The notes: generated by a model from the letters alone, not told the origin. DNA of 64,000 nucleotides from Zonotrichia leucophrys gambelii (GCF_028769735.1 NC_088200.1:71549046-71613045), one strand, 5' to 3'; numbered from the stretch's first letter, positions 1-14,827 are shown. A program made the numbers and translations.

Positions 1-3000
1 AGGATTTAAGGTTTTCTTTATAAAAGTATATATTTTTTCAGGATAGCTTAATAAAAGCAGAATTTTGTTCAGGTAGTTCAGTAGTTACCCAAGGATCAAC
101 TCCAGAGGGAATAAAGCAGAAACTCTTTGGATGGTTAACATCCCCAGCAGAAACCAAATGATTTATCACCACTTTACTCCAGTTTTTACACTTGTGCAAC
201 TTCAAGGTTTATCCAGTTGTGGCAAAACACTGAAGTGATGAGTAATGAACCATTTTCCTCCGTGAACAAAAAACAACCCCTGTGAAAATGTTTCATAGAG
301 TTGCTCAGGAACCTGGGGAGTGGGGAAGATCACAAGATGAACGAGGTGTTGAACAAAGTTTATTCCTGTGGCCAAATCATAGTTCAGAACCTGGTGATTT
401 TAATTACTATGTGGAGAACTTCTCAATATGTAAAAAAACAAAAAAACAAAACAAAAAAACCCCTCATTTTTCATACTCCTGCTGAATTCAGTGAACATTC
501 TCTGTGTTCTGTGATGGCTTTAGAAAATCACATCTCTGTGAGCTTCTACAACATAAAACAAATTTCTTTCAACCTTTTCCTACAATTAGCACCTTTTCCA
601 ACAAAGGCTTCAACCCTCTCATAAATTATTTTCTCAAGTTAAATACCTTCTTTATCTTTTCAAGATAAACACAAGGCCAGAGGTACCATTTTTTAACTTA
701 ACAGACAGGTCTCTCACTTTGATGTCAAATACTCCTTGGGGGATCTATATAAGTGGAACATAAAATATTTATTTCTATGCTCTTGAATAATTAACACCTT
801 TTAAAGAAGGACATGAGAAATCTCATCTCTTTCTGGCATGAGACCTGGAATGAAACTCACCCTCACCAGCAGTGGAGTTTTCTTGCACATTTGTCCCATT
901 TCCTCAGTTTTAGTCATTATTATTCTGCTCATTCTGAATGTACAGGATGAAACACTAATGCCAGTGGCTACACCAATGTTAGATTTTAATTCAACTCTGT
1001 ACTTTGAATCATCAAAACAATTTTGAAAAGAGCCTTTCATTTTATCTCACTTCTGCTATTTAGCATTCAGTACAACACTGACTCTGCTGCTGATCATTTT
1101 TGAATATTGACCATTTTCCCTCAGTTTTACACCCAGTCCACTTACAACAGCTGATATGCAGAAAACCATCTGAGGAAAACACAAGCATGCAATTAGCTTC
1201 CAAATTGCTGGTTGTATGTTCAAGCTTGAGTGATGCAACAGCTCTATGGCAATTGTTATGAATGGTTTGACAGATGAATAAAGTAAGGAATTATTTTAAG
1301 TGTTATTAAGCAATCAAGGGAGTGTGTCAGCAAATTCTGTGTTAACAAGGCTCATATTAATCTAATTCTGCACCTCCTGCAGCTTCTAATAAGGGCATTT
1401 TTATTTATGCTCAAGGAGAGTGAAAGGTAGTCAAATAATTTTAAGAGAGACCTGTTTTGTGCAATTCTGTCTCTAATTCTCAAAGTTTTTGGACTGATGC
1501 ATGAGTATGTGCTCTGTGCCCTGCCACAGATGGCAGAACTCATCAGGAAGGGGTCCTGATTAATGCCACAGGAATTCTGACACAGCCTGACAGAAACAGA
1601 TGAGTCCCCTCACCCAACCATGAAAGTGCATTTGCTCAGGCCGTATGTATTAGTCACAGTGCATAAATCTATGAATATTTATCCCCTCTGACCAGATCTG
1701 GGGATGCTCTAAATATCATCAGAAATTCATTGCCATGGACGCCAAGGGCTTGATTTACTGATTTTGGGGAGACATAGGTACATGGTAAATGGGAAAACAA
1801 ATGCACCATCAGTGCCTCTCACCACTTTCCCTCTCCTGTCCTGCTCACAGATGTGTCCAGTGCCACATCTCACCCATTTCTGTGCTCCAGACCTTCTCCT
1901 GCTCCTTCTCCAAGCCATTCTGAGGCAGGAGCAGGATTAAAATAAATTCAGTACAAGTCCTTTACCTCCCTTTTCCTCTGTTTTTGCCACCAGAATTCAA
2001 GTATTCTGGAACAGAAAATCTGTATCCTTTTCAGTGTCAGGAGCATCCTTATGCATCACACACAAGAGGTCTAGAAGGACACCCAAATATGATACAATAT
2101 TTCTCATTGGCTGGACCTAGGTCTTCAAAATCAATAATAATCAGTGAAATTAAGCAGGTGAAGAAAAACAGACACAGCCATCACTGCTAGAGCACTACAT
2201 TCACCAGTGGAAAAATAATTCCCATGCATTTAGTTCTATGGATTTTAAGCAGAGGATTAAGCACTTTTTTTTAGCATTAAGAAATTCAAGAAAGTCTTGC
2301 TCAATCTAAATGCTTTTTAGCCCTGCTTTGCTGAGGTGGGACATTTCTGGGAGGAAAAAAAAAGTAAAAAATTAAGTAAAGGAAAAAGGACGAAGAGAAA
2401 TACAAATAGAAAGATTAATAGCTTCGTGCAGCAAACATGGATTTTGAAAAGTGCACTGAACTGAGATTTCACCTCAGCAGAGCAAGCAGCATTTGCAAGA
2501 GTTTGGGAAATCCATTCCCAGACCATGAGTTTTGGTGTATTTCTGTGCACAGGGTTTTTCTCCAGCAGGTTTCCTGGAGTCCATTATGATTTAAGGGATT
2601 AATGGCCTTCCCAGACAGTTCTGCTACACAGAATACCCCAGTTCAGTGCAGTAAAGAAAACTTCATGTTCAGACCAAAGAACAGCAAAAACAGGTATTTG
2701 AGGCAGCTTTATGTCATTAACAGAGCCAAGCTTTCCTCTTTTTCTCTGCCATGGTATTTTTGACACCAGGGCTGAGGTGCCATCCATCAGCCTAATCTCA
2801 ATCTTCTGCCAACACCTGACCAAAATCTCAGGCCCCTGCATTACCTGCTCCTTCCTATTACAAATAATGTGAAAATAATTCTGCCTGAAAAGCTGCTTTG
2901 GGAAATTGAGGTTAAATGGCACCATCAAGAGCCCCTTGCAGAAGTGCTCACACAGAAAGTGCATGTTTGCTCCTGCACCCTGATCACAAGGATGCATGTG

Positions 3001-4057
3001 GAATTTCAAATATTGCCTTCTTTGTTGCTTTTAACACAGTCTCCTTTTCTCAGCTTCCCACCCTTCACCCTCAAAGGCTGAAAATGTTGGAGCATGGTCT
3101 ACTTCAAAAGCCAACAAGTGTTCCAGCACTGCTGGTTGCCTCAACCACACACAATCTTCCCTCCTTCTCAGTGTAATTTACCTCTGAGGAGAAATTCTTT
3201 GGCCTCCCACATTAAAACACCCCATTGAGGCTCCCAGTATTTAACAAAACTAATGCATAGTTTGATAAATTAAACTATTCCAACCCACAGCCTACCTAAG
3301 AGGGGCTTTTTTAAAAAGCTCAGGTAAAACACAATTCCAGTTAAAACCTTTCTTGAAAAGGCAAGGGAAAAGCATAAAAAAAAGTTTACCAGAAAGGTAA
3401 TGGAGGAAGAAGGTATTTCTATTTTTTAAGCTCTTCTCTTGTAATCTCACAGCCTGAAATATGAAATAAATGTTCTGGAAGCATTTCAGTGAAATGCATT
3501 ATAGATGAATCATTGGAGACACATATCTCACCAGATTTGTCACAGCAATAAAACCCTGACCTAAGGAACATGCCCTGAGACAGCAGAGGGTAGAGTCCTG
3601 TCAGTCTCACTGAGTAATAACTCCTCCATCAGCAGTCAATTATTGGGCTATTACCAGTGACAAAACCTGTGAGATGTGCTCCAAACTGGAGAGCTGAGAG
3701 ACTTTTCCCGGGAGAAATGGCAGCCTCTGAGGTCAGCAGACAATGCTCATTTTTTTCCTTCACATTATCCCACCCTTCCCTGGGGAGCTGAGAGAAACGG
3801 TGGATCCCAATTCCTTCCACTTCCCATGGAAATACATCACCCCTTCCCACGTGGATGCAGAAGCCTAATTATCTACTCACCTACTATCTAAAAAGACATT
3901 GCACAGGTACCAACAGCAGGAGAAAACCAGCTGTGCTTTGTTGCATTTATTTCTGCCTTATTCATTTGAGCTGAAAGAATTACTCTAGATCTTTTGCTAC
4001 CACATTTTCCCCCAGTGATCCACGTCTTATACAGTTTTTGCAATTTTATCATCAAAG

Positions 4058-4061
<4 letters not shown>
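1..4061. other. Intronic DNA, nothing recognisable
   Basis: AT-rich single-copy sequence without a recognisable repeat, RNA gene or exon. The open frames here are short and resemble nothing known. The longest, 136 codons on the minus strand at 2599-3009, has no splice context or familiar motif. Confidence 0.6.

Positions 4062-4095
<34 letters not shown>
4062..4095. repeat. (TA)17 microsatellite
   Basis: Thirty-four bases of uninterrupted TA repeat, followed by a T run. Likely polymorphic in length and able to form a cruciform. Open frames through it, with alternating Ile-Tyr codons, are artefacts. Confidence 0.98.
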
Positions 4096-4100
<5 letters not shown>

Positions 4101-4393
4101 TTTTCCTTTGCTCTGGCAGCCCCCCATTGTTGCACAGGTCACACAGCACAGCTCTCCCTCCCAGCCCAGCCTGGAACAGTGGCAGGTGAGCGTTCAGGTG
4201 ATGAGGGTCACTTATCAAAGCTCCCCCTGGGCACAGAAAGGGGCTGGGACATTTCTGATGTTGGCTCAGGTGGGGAAAAACTGTCTGGTGTGAGTGATGG
4301 CACACTGCTGCTGCCAGTGTCATGGCAAAGGAGGGGAGAGAGGAGCAAAAATAGATGGAAAAAGGAGGAAGGGAAGGGAAATTCAGGGAAGTT

Positions 4394-4566
4394 AGGGAAG
4401 GGAAAAGAAAGGAAAGGAGAGAGAGAAAAAGAGAGGGAGAGAAAGAGAGAAGGAGAGAAAGAAGGAGAGGAAGGAAGGAAGGAAGGAAGGAAGGAAGGAA
4501 GGAAGGAAGGAAGGAAGGAAGGAAGGAAGGAAGGAAGGAAGGAAGGAAGGAAGGAAGGAAGGAAAA
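4394..4566. repeat. Homopurine tract ending in (GGAA)24
   Basis: Every base on the plus strand from 4394 to 4566 is A or G (173 bp). The left part is irregular (gggaaaagaaaggaaaggag type). The right part, 4469-4564, is 24 perfect GGAA units. Purine-rich sequence also extends left to about 4355 with a few interruptions. Long homopurine-homopyrimidine DNA can form triplex (H-) DNA (known). GGAA is also the ETS core. Confidence 0.98.
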
Positions 4567-5418
4567 TGTTAAGCATGTGTGAATCACAAAGATGTCTTAT
4601 CTCAGTATTTAATTTTTTTTGTGTAATACATTAAAGGCTCATACAACCCAACCATCCACTTCTAAGAGGTTTCTTAACTTGTTTGCATTTCAGCCTGAAC
4701 GAGTAATCATCAAAAACTTTCCAAACATTGCCGTCCATAAATTTATGATGGCAGGAATGAGCTTCTCACTGCTGCACACATTCACTGCACTGACTGACTG
4801 GAAGATCACAGTGATCACAGTGTTTGCCAGTCCAGGAAAGTTCTCTCCTATTGTATTAAATAAATGCACTTAGGAGAATACAAAAGTGACAGGTCATCAT
4901 GAGCTCTTAAATACATCTTTCCCTAAAAAAGATAACTGTGGTGAGAACTTCATACTCCCTCTGGAAGGTTCTGGTGTCATTTTCAGCAGAAAAATGACAA
5001 TTTTTGCGTGGTTGAACTTTTACGAGAAGAAAGAGTTGTTGTGTGAGACAGAAAACCCAAAGTCTGGTTTGTCACCCTCTGAGAATGCCAGATTCCCGGA
5101 CAGATCTGTGGTTTCTCCTACCTGAGTCACTGGTGGTGGCAGACCACACTTTAAATAAACTTTGCATTAGGGCTCCAAAAATGTGAACTGCAAGCAATGA
5201 ATTAAACAAATGCAGAGAGAGGGTCCCCAGGGAGCCCTGGGCTCACCACAGACTCCAAGTACTTTTAAGGTGGTGGAAGTTTATCAAAAGAAAAGACAAG
5301 TCCAGCTTATTACAGTATTGGGATACAATGCTGGAGGATTTCTTTCCAAATAAATTACATATACCTGCAAAGACTCGAAAAGAAACCTTTTGAAGGGAGG
5401 AGAGCATGAAGAATGGTC

Positions 5419-5435
5419 AAAAAAAAAAAAAAAAA
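5419..5435. repeat. Poly-A tract (17)
   Basis: A plain A17 run. Similar runs occur nearby at 5743-5756 and 5945-5960. None is attached to a recognisable element. Confidence 0.9.
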
Positions 5436-8095
5436 TCCACATTTATCATTAACAAGTAAAAACCATGCAGCAGCTCATTCTACCCACAATTACACACATG
5501 ACTAAGTTTAATCAGGCCTTGAAGCCAGGAACAAACAGGGAGTGTGAGCACCGTAACTTTAAATCGTGTTTAAAGTAAAAATTACATTGCCTGCTTGGCC
5601 TCTGGCGGGGCAAGGGATGGCAAGGCAGGTGGCACGAGCCTCCCCCTGGCAGCTCCTGGGACCTTCAAACACACTCTCAGAAACCTGATTACATTTCTCT
5701 GGGTGTTTCTGAGAGCTCTCTGAAGAAGCAGTGTTTATGTGTAAAAAAAAAAAAAAGAAATAATTTAATTACTGGTAGCAAAGGTCCCATCAAATTGACC
5801 CGCACCTTGAAATTTTGGCAAAGTCAAACATAGTGAGGTAACATATCTCTTTCCTCCAATTTAAATTTAGGCCTGATTCTGACCGTCACTCCATTCTATC
5901 ACTCAAGCAAGAGGTATCAAGCCAGCAAAAGTCAAATTTCAATTAAAAAAAAAAAAAAAATAAAGGCAGTAACAGTGACATCAAATGGACTGAGCTAGAC
6001 TTATGAAACTGAAATTTTTGGCACACAGAACAACTAATAAGTCAGAGTCACAGTGCTTGTTGTAAACAGGGAATTCCTCATTAAAAAAAAATACGTGTTA
6101 CTTCTCAGCTGGATTAAGAGTATCTCTTAACACTTGCTTCTCACAATTATGGAACACTTCCTCTGTAAGAACTTTTCTTAAAATTATTTTTCTGGTCTTC
6201 TTCTCAGGAGAATCCAGCGTATTTGCATCCATAAGAATGTTTTTCCTGTATTTAAGATGCCTTTCCCCAAACCACTACTGTAATTGTACATCCACTCAAC
6301 AGCAGGCATGCATTAAATAGCACAGAAATTATGAATACCCTCGAGCAGCAGGAATGGATTATATTTTGAAATATACAGAATAACTTATGGATATTTTGAG
6401 CCATATCCAGCAAAGCCTTTCTCCCAGGAAACACATGTGTGAATGAGGACAATAAAAGATCCTTTATTAGAAAAAAATGCAAGACAGAAATGAAAAGGTT
6501 TTGTTAGTCTTAACTCATTAAAAAACCACCCCCTCGATTTTGATAAATCAAAGTGGAAAGATGTAACTTGCACTAGAAATAGAAGCTTTTTCCTGATTTA
6601 TTTTTATTTTAGCTATAGAGACCCCATCTCTGTTACATAGTAGTCTCTGTCTGCAGGTTTTGTTCAATGACTACACTCCATTTTTAAAATTATATTAAAA
6701 AAATTGCCATCTTCAGTAGGTACTATCTGCTCTCAAGTAGGTTCCAGCACTTTTAAAGTGAAAATATTAAGGAAACATCCAGTTATTTACAGGATTCAGG
6801 CTGACAGGCCATAGAGCTAAGCCTCTATATTGAATGCATATTCCACACAGCTATTAGTGCCATTCATGTGCAGCCCCCAAAGAGATTTGGGTAATGCCTC
6901 AATAACCATAACTTCTAACTGTGGATTGGGAATGCTCTTATTAATTTTTTTTTCTCCTCCAATTACAAAATGCAAATTGTGAAAAGCAGAATTTACATCT
7001 TAACTTGACTTATATATTATCTCTGCCTTGCACCTTAGGAAATTGCCAGATATTAAGCTACAGTTAAAGCTGCACCAAGACCATCACGGTGTACTGGAAT
7101 CAGAATAATTTTATTTTACTTCCTGGCTCAATTGTGTTTTGAAAAGTAAGATTTACTTTATGTCCTTATGTATTTTTAAAATGTGTAAATTAAGAGCCAT
7201 AGGTCAGCTGTTATTCATTGAAAGTAACATCTGTCTGCCCAAAGAAGCATTTCCTTCCACTGGATATCTCTGATTTAAGAAAAACCTCCTAGAGAGCTGG
7301 ATACACCTCATTCTTGGCAGTTGGCTAACCCACTAATTATTCTAAATTTCTACTTTATCCTAAAGTACATCTTTATTTCAGCAAATAATTAAACAGATCA
7401 TTTAGAGACCTTGTTCCACAAATCCTAGTTCAGTTCCTTGCTGCTCTCATGGCTACTTTCACTAAGCTTAATATTATCCAAAGCACATTGCCAAGTTTCA
7501 TTAAAAATGTTGATTTAGCCCTTGAATAAATTGCCACTGTAATACTAGATGTCTATATGGATAAATACAATTCAACTCCTTTTCCTGCCACTGCACCCAC
7601 ACACAAAGCATGAGAAAGGCAGCACTCTTTTGCTCTAATTTCTGTGTCAAACAAACATTTATTTGCATTCTTCTGAGTATTTTTGGTCATATCCAAGAAT
7701 ATATTTTCATTCCAAGGCGCAGAGAATTGCCACACAACTAGCCCTGACATCCATAAATCTGAAATATTTGCAGAAATAGAATCCTTTATGTTTTGATGAC
7801 TTAAAGTTCTCAAGTTTAGGATAAATGCTACTTTCTTAGCACACTGTGAAGTTTTATGAAAAATAGATGAAAGTTAAGACACAACTTTTCTTACGCGAAA
7901 ACACTGAAAAACACTTTGTTATCAAAAAACCATCTGAAAGACAAAGGGAGAATAAAACCTTGGGCACCTTCCTTTGCTACAGAGACATTTTTTAGGATCT
8001 TGCATCGAGGAACTCAGGATGCAGCAGCTTTAGGGCAGCATCAGGCTGGAGGTGTTGGGTTTGTGGCAGCCCTTCCCTGGCCTGGAGAGCGCTGC

Positions 8096-8103
8096 TGACG
8101 TCA
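8096..8103. promoter_or_regulatory. Full CRE palindrome TGACGTCA
   Basis: A perfect CREB/ATF site lies in a locally G+C-richer stretch (about 8040-8280) of otherwise AT-rich intron. The motif match is exact; function is unknown. Confidence 0.3.
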
Positions 8104-11100
8104 CCAGAAATTCCACATGGGAAACAACCCTAAACAAGCTCTGTTTGATACAGCAAGAACTGAGGGAAAGGGTTTTGTGCGACTTGGCCTCGAAGCATTT
8201 ACATTTTTATGTGCATGAAGGAGCCGGCCCTGGCTGCAGGTCTGAGCAGGAGAGCCCAGGAAGGAGGGAGGACTCGTTGGTGCATTTGCACTTGATCCCA
8301 GAACATGCTCCCCATCTCCCTGTTTGTGATGGAGCACTTCCAGAGCTGAAGGAATTTCCAAGTTAACTTCCCCCACTGACACCCCTCTTCTTGGATAAAT
8401 AAGTTTTAATTTTTTTGTTTTGTTTTGTTTTTGCTCAGTGACACAGTACTGGAGAACATTTTGGGCAGGACCCCACTGTGCTGTCAGCTTAAGATGAAGC
8501 CCTTTGCAGCACCAAGGATTTGGCATTCCATCAGCACAAATTACTGGAGTAATTACAAATTACTCCACAAAAGGACACCTATGTTTGTGAACTGGATCGC
8601 CGTGCTAATTCTCCACCTCCCCACTTTTGACAGGCTGAAGAGAACCGAAAATTATTAGCCAAGCAAATTGACTGAAAACTTGATTAGCAGCTGGCAAAAG
8701 ACTTCAGGTGAAGCTTAAAAACTTCAGTGACGTTGAAAAAAATAACCAGCAATGTGGAAATTATTTCAGCTCAGATTTTGTAAGGTTTCAGGTAAACAGG
8801 GATATTTCCTATCCTCCTGTCTAATCCAAGAATTGTCACTGCCACACAAGGTGCAGGAAAGAAAAATGGAGAGAGAAACTGATAGAATGGATGCTCCATA
8901 TGCCCAGTATCAAAATATAACTAATTATGGTGTTGCCAATAAGAAGAGCCACTCTTTAGATTCAGCCCTGACTCAATCTGTAATCAGAGCAGAAATTCTT
9001 TGCACATATGAAAATCATAATGCTGCTCTGTTTCTACTAAAGTTTGCCGTTATTTCAAATAAGAATTAAAACAAAAATATCACTATATTCTTAGTCCTCC
9101 TACACACAGGACTCAGATATAAATAAAAAGATTATTACTCAGTCCAAGGCTTCTGTATATTTGCAATACTTTGCCTCCATAGGTTTTCCTTCAACAATCA
9201 ATATGAAATAAAATGAACCTGAATTTCAGGCAAGCACAGGCAAGCTATCAAAATCAAACTGACCAAATACAATGGGGAAAGGGGATTTTCCACTGCAATG
9301 GACTGGGATGTAAAAGAACAAAAAAAGCAAGGCCTGACATATTTCTAAACCATCCTAAAAAAATTCAATTTTTAACCTAATAAAACAGGATTGTAAATTC
9401 AAACATTCCTAGCTGGCGTCAAACCACAACTTTTACGTCAAAGTAAGATAATTTTCCTGCCGATTTAAACAGAAATCTTTGCTAATCATGAGAAATGTCT
9501 TTGTAATCTACTTCTGTCCATGGCTGTTCAAGGAGTTTACAATCCACGGAATATTACAGATAAAAATGGAAAATATGTATTTTCAAATGTAATTTACCAT
9601 GTATTTAGGAAAAATAGCCAGGTTTTAGAAGAAAATGCTACCAATCCCATCAGAGCTCTGAGGCAACTCTATGCGTAGCTATAAGCACCTCCCAGAACAC
9701 CTGGAAAGATTTCCAGAAGCTGAAATGGACATAAGAAAAATACTTTTAAGTGTTACAAATCCTGACTCCCTTTGTGTTGTAAGAGCAAACTTTTTGCTGT
9801 CTGGAGACTCCACGTCCTGAAAAAAAAAATCTATTAAAGATGGAATTGAGAGGTAATTTCTTTGCACTGGAATCCCAAAGGCAGAATCGCAGGGTGTGAG
9901 CTTGGAACCTCCTCAACCAGAGGCTGTCCATGCCAAAATGGGTTTGGAGTCCCATGACCCCGATGAGATCTGTGAGCATAAAAACGTTCCTATATATTTA
10001 AAACCCACTTACTTTTCCTGGGCTGGCTGCTCTGCCTCTAAAGCAGCCACCTTAGCTCCTGTCCCTGCAGGTTTTGCTGTCCTTTGCCTTCGTTTTCTCC
10101 TGGGAGCTGGGTCCACGATGTCTGGGCTGCCCAGCAGGGAGGAATCCCTTCGTTCTGGAGCTGCCAAGAGGAAAAACAGCCAAGGTCAAAGGGAATCTGA
10201 CATTTGAAGTGTTTCGAGACAACCCTCAAAATATTGATTTTCTGCGCCTTTCTTATGAAAATGTCTGTAGTCACAAAATGGCCTCAGAATTGGGAGAAGT
10301 TTGTGACATAAAGGCGTGTTCAAAAAGACTTAATTTAGACTAGAAAGATAATCTTCCCTCTGCATCTCTTTGTAACCAGTGGAGAGAAACACCACCAACC
10401 TTAAACTGGACAATCTGTCTGGAATTTCACTGCCTCTTTTGCGGAAGTTGAGTGAAGCAGGCTCTGTCCAGGTTCATGTACCTATTTAAATTGCCATGTA
10501 AATTCATAAAACATGCTTTATCTACCCTTAAACAACAAACCTCTCTCCACTTTGACAACTACATACTCAAAACTCAAATGTCAAGACAAGCAGATCCTTC
10601 CTTAAGCTAAAGGAAAGATAAAACAAAAAGTCCCCTATTAATGCATTCAGAAGTTATACAGACATTTTAATCCCAGCTATCAACATCCTGCAGTGTATTT
10701 TCATTTGGTATGCCTGCTTTCAAAATGAAATCATAAATTACCTATAATTTTCAAGACAACAGAACAGCACAAATTTCAGCTGGAATATATTCAATAACAA
10801 TGTGGTGACTGAGGCTGAAGCTGTTAGGGTAACTTCCCTGTTTATTACATTTCTGTGCATTTTAGGGTGGTTTAATCCTCACGTGGATGAAAGATGCCAT
10901 AATTTGAGATTCAACACAAACATTTTTCAGAGAAAGTAAGTAAGGAATCCTTTTTCCCCATTGCTTTCAGAATTCTTACCCACATGTACTGAAAATGAAG
11001 CAGGGAGGTAACACACAGCCCACAAGTGGCATTTTTACCATTTCTCAAAGAAACATGTGTTTCTGGCCAAGAACACTGATAAATTAATCAGAGGCTCCCT

Positions 11101-14100
11101 AGAGCCTCTGCCCTCAGTGAAGCACAAACCTAACATTTAATAATATTAAATATTCACCAGCATGCACTACACCACATCACTGACTTGCAGATACTTGCAG
11201 GGTGACAACAGGTATTAGCTGACATATTTCCAAGGCACAAGGTAATTAACAAGTTCCAAAGTCCAGCACAGACAGGATACATTCCTACAATAAATGCTTA
11301 GAAGGGTGAAATGACATCCTAAGTCTCCACACTAAACTTTAACCAGATATGCATGCTTTTCCAGTGCTAAATGCTGAAAATATATTTATGATAGTTACTC
11401 TTTACCTGTCTGGGGCAGTGTGTCCAACATTTCCATAAACATTATTTTATATATTTCAACATCACTATTCAAAGTTGGCGTCTTCATCATGAATACACAC
11501 AGAGCAGTTTGCTGTCAAGAATCCAACAAACTGGAATAAATTTACTATCATAACTCCTATCCTTCTTTTCTGCTGTTTTCCTCCCATGCCCTCTATTTTG
11601 GCAAAAAAGTAGACCCAGAGGTGAACGTCATATACAAAACCTAAATTTTCCTAGCGTAGTAAAGAAATGTCTCTGCGTTTTCACCTGCAGAATGTGCACT
11701 GGAGAGCACAGCCCTCATGCCCAGCAGTTTTTTTGCAATTTAGACAGAGAACTCTTCTGTGTCTAAAATTATTTCAAAAGATTTTATTTTCTTCTGTTTC
11801 TAAAATATTAATTTATTTTAACTATACCAAAAGAATGGCTTAAAGATTGAATTCAAGTAGGCCAGAATTCAATCTCACAAAGAGCAGCAGATTGGCTCAT
11901 GGGTGAGGGTTGACCAGCACATTTTTGTTGTGCTTGTTTCTTTCCTCCAAGCTAAAACTCAGAATTGCTGAAGAAAAGATGGAATGCACTTGACTCTCAC
12001 AGTACCATGCATCACCACTGGACTTTAAACACACACCCACTACTGCTACCCAAAAATAATTCCCATTAATGAATTCATTTATAGCACTTGACTAAAAGCC
12101 AAAGAAAGCTTCAGCAAAATGTTATTCATTGCTCAATGTAAAAATCTTTTGGAAAAATGAGAGACAGTCCTAGGCACAAGCCTAGCTTTTCATCCTGAAA
12201 ATATTTTCTGTCCAAATTTAAGCAACGTTTTAAGGAAGGAAAGTTCCTTGACTCCTCGTGAAATTAAATTTCTTACTTTTATATTATGTGATTCAATATG
12301 AATGATTGTTATACCTTTGAGAGGAATGGTAGCAATTTAGACACAGACAAGAGTACTGCTAGATGAAAAACAGTAATTAAACCTCCTACACCAAACATTG
12401 ATTAAGAAAAGAAAATATTCCCAATAGATAACATACTTCCTGCAGGAGAGTAACTGCAAGAAATGAGATTGATAAAGAGAGCAAGAAGGGAACTATGGTT
12501 CAAGTACTAGAAGAATATCTGTGCCCAGGAGATAAAAGGCTTTAAATAAAAACTCCTGCTGGTTGGAGGGTTTTATGTTGTTTTGGGGGTTCTTTTTTTG
12601 TAATTTTAAAAAGTGATATTATTTGGTGGGTTGAAGGAGCTTTTCAATAGGGCATTCTAGAGAATAACTGAAAAGTAAAAATAGCTGTCATTGGTTTGGA
12701 AGACCCAGGATGAAATTAAATCAATGCAGCCCCACAATGCTGGGGACCAGGAAACAGAAAATGCCTTTAATAGAGAAAAATGTCAGGACTCATAAGACAT
12801 TTGGAAATACAGCATAAGGATCCCTGAAAGTAGAGAAATTAACTTCTGCAGCCTAGTTACAGGCAGGCAATTCTGTTAGATTCTACAATACACTTTTGCA
12901 TTACTTTATTTTTATATACAGAAGTCAATTGTTTTAAAAAAATACCTTCCAATCTGCCATATCCACCTTTCAGTGTGAGAAAAGCAATGACTCTGTGAAT
13001 CTTCATTTGAGTACACCATCACCTCTAATGAAAAATCCTACAGCTTTGCCTTGCCTAATTATTCATGAGAGAGTCACTGAGAAAACAGGATCCAGATCCT
13101 CTCAGTACAGCAATAAAGGGCTAAAATCACCACCAAAAGCTTTGTTTTGCCATAAAAAATATAAACAGGGACCAAAGCAAGCAAAAAGCAGGCAGAAGTT
13201 TTTCAAAACTGAGGAATTTGTTTGCCTACAATGACCTAACTTCACACAGACAGAATACACAGCCCTGATGTTCAAATTATGAGTGATGGACCACAAGCAA
13301 GAAAAAAAAGCTGCAATTAATCTGATTTTACCTAAAGGAAACTCAATCACAGGCATTACTTCTCCTCACTTTGCTGTTATATAGTCAAGATATAACAAAT
13401 GATTAAACGGATTCAAAGGACATTCACATTTTCAGCCTGCATCACTAAGTGAAATTACTTAGTTTGATCACAATAAAGAACTCGCAGTTATTAAAAAAAA
13501 ATAAAGAAAAAAAATAAAAGAAAAAGGGCTTCTCCAGATTGGTACAGAACAGGAAATACTTTTAAAGGACAAGCATTTATCCTGAAGAAAAACCTTCATT
13601 TAAAATTATCTCCTATCCTGGAGATTTCATCAACAGCACAGAATTCTAACAATTTTTTAATCTTCTGAATGAAAATTCAGCTTTTTCATCAGACTTAGGA
13701 GAATTTGCTCAGATTTTCAGACATTAACACTATTGTAACTCCCCTAAATTCCTCCTAGAGCCCTCCTGTTAGCAGAGCAGAACTCCCTGGCTGAATTCTG
13801 CCTAACTCCAGGCAGCATGTGTTGCTCCATGGAATTAATCAACTGGACTTCCACGTTCTGCTCCTTAATAAAGCTGCTGATTTAACCTAAAATCAGCACC
13901 AATATTAGACAAAATGGGCTGAGAGGCACCTGGAGAGCAGCAGGACTGCCTGTGAGAGCTGTCCCCAAGCTGCCAGAGAAAGGCAAAAGCAGAGAGGAAG
14001 CAAAACTCATCACTTTAATCCTTGACTGTAACTCCAGCCATTCCCTGGTTCCTCAATCCCAGCATAATTCCCCAGGGATCACCGCGGCTGACGATAATTA

Positions 14101-14772
14101 GCATCTCTCTGACAGTCTCAGCAGAGCCTTCCAAATGAACGGGTATGGAAATTAACACATCCCAGGGATGTATCTGCAAAGCAGGATGAAGTCGTTCCTG
14201 ACAGGCAGCTGAGGAAACACCATTCCTACCTACTCTGAAGTTACCCCGTGTGCACAGATCCTGGCATTTCTCATGGGAAATTGACTTGTTTAGATCACTC
14301 AGAGATACTAAACACTGCTATTTACAGTCCATGCATCTGCTGCAGTGAAAGCAACAGGAATATGTCATTATATTAATTTTAGGAAAATAGTGAAAGACAT
14401 TCCCTGTTCTTTTTGTCCTGCCCTACTGTATATTTAATTCTTTGTATAAATTTGGGTTTACTGTACCATAATCCCCTGGGACCAAGAGGCAGCTGAGACC
14501 AAGGTTCCATAAATTCTCTGTCAGCTGGTTATTAACATTTATTTTTACAAAGAATATTTCCATGGGAAGTGTTTATGAAGACACATTTTAAAACAACTCC
14601 AGCAAGAAGTTTAGCTCCAGCTATACAAAATTTATAAATTGTATTCAGCCCAGTAAGGAAGTTTACATTTCACCCTTCTAGGCTGTATTACCACTGAGTT
14701 TTTTATTTGCAAAGTCAATTCTTTTCCTGATATCACCCTTTTCTAAAATCTTTTTAAATACAACTGTTTTAT

Positions 14773-14827
14773 TAAAAAAACACAAACAAATAAACAACAA
14801 ACCAAACAAAAATCCCCCACAAAACAC
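14773..14827. repeat. A/C-rich low-complexity tract
   Basis: A stretch of A with single C interruptions (cacaaacaaataaacaacaa and similar), then cccccac. The CAAA-type units are irregular. Confidence 0.8.

Noticed and set aside
2599..3009. 136-codon minus-strand open frame
   Set aside because: No recognisable domain and no supporting signals. Probably chance.
4027..4634. Long overlapping open frames on both strands, up to 198 codons
   Set aside because: They are translations of the TA and GGAA microsatellites (Ile-Tyr, Lys-Glu-Gly-Arg and Phe-Leu-Pro-Ser periodicity), not genes.
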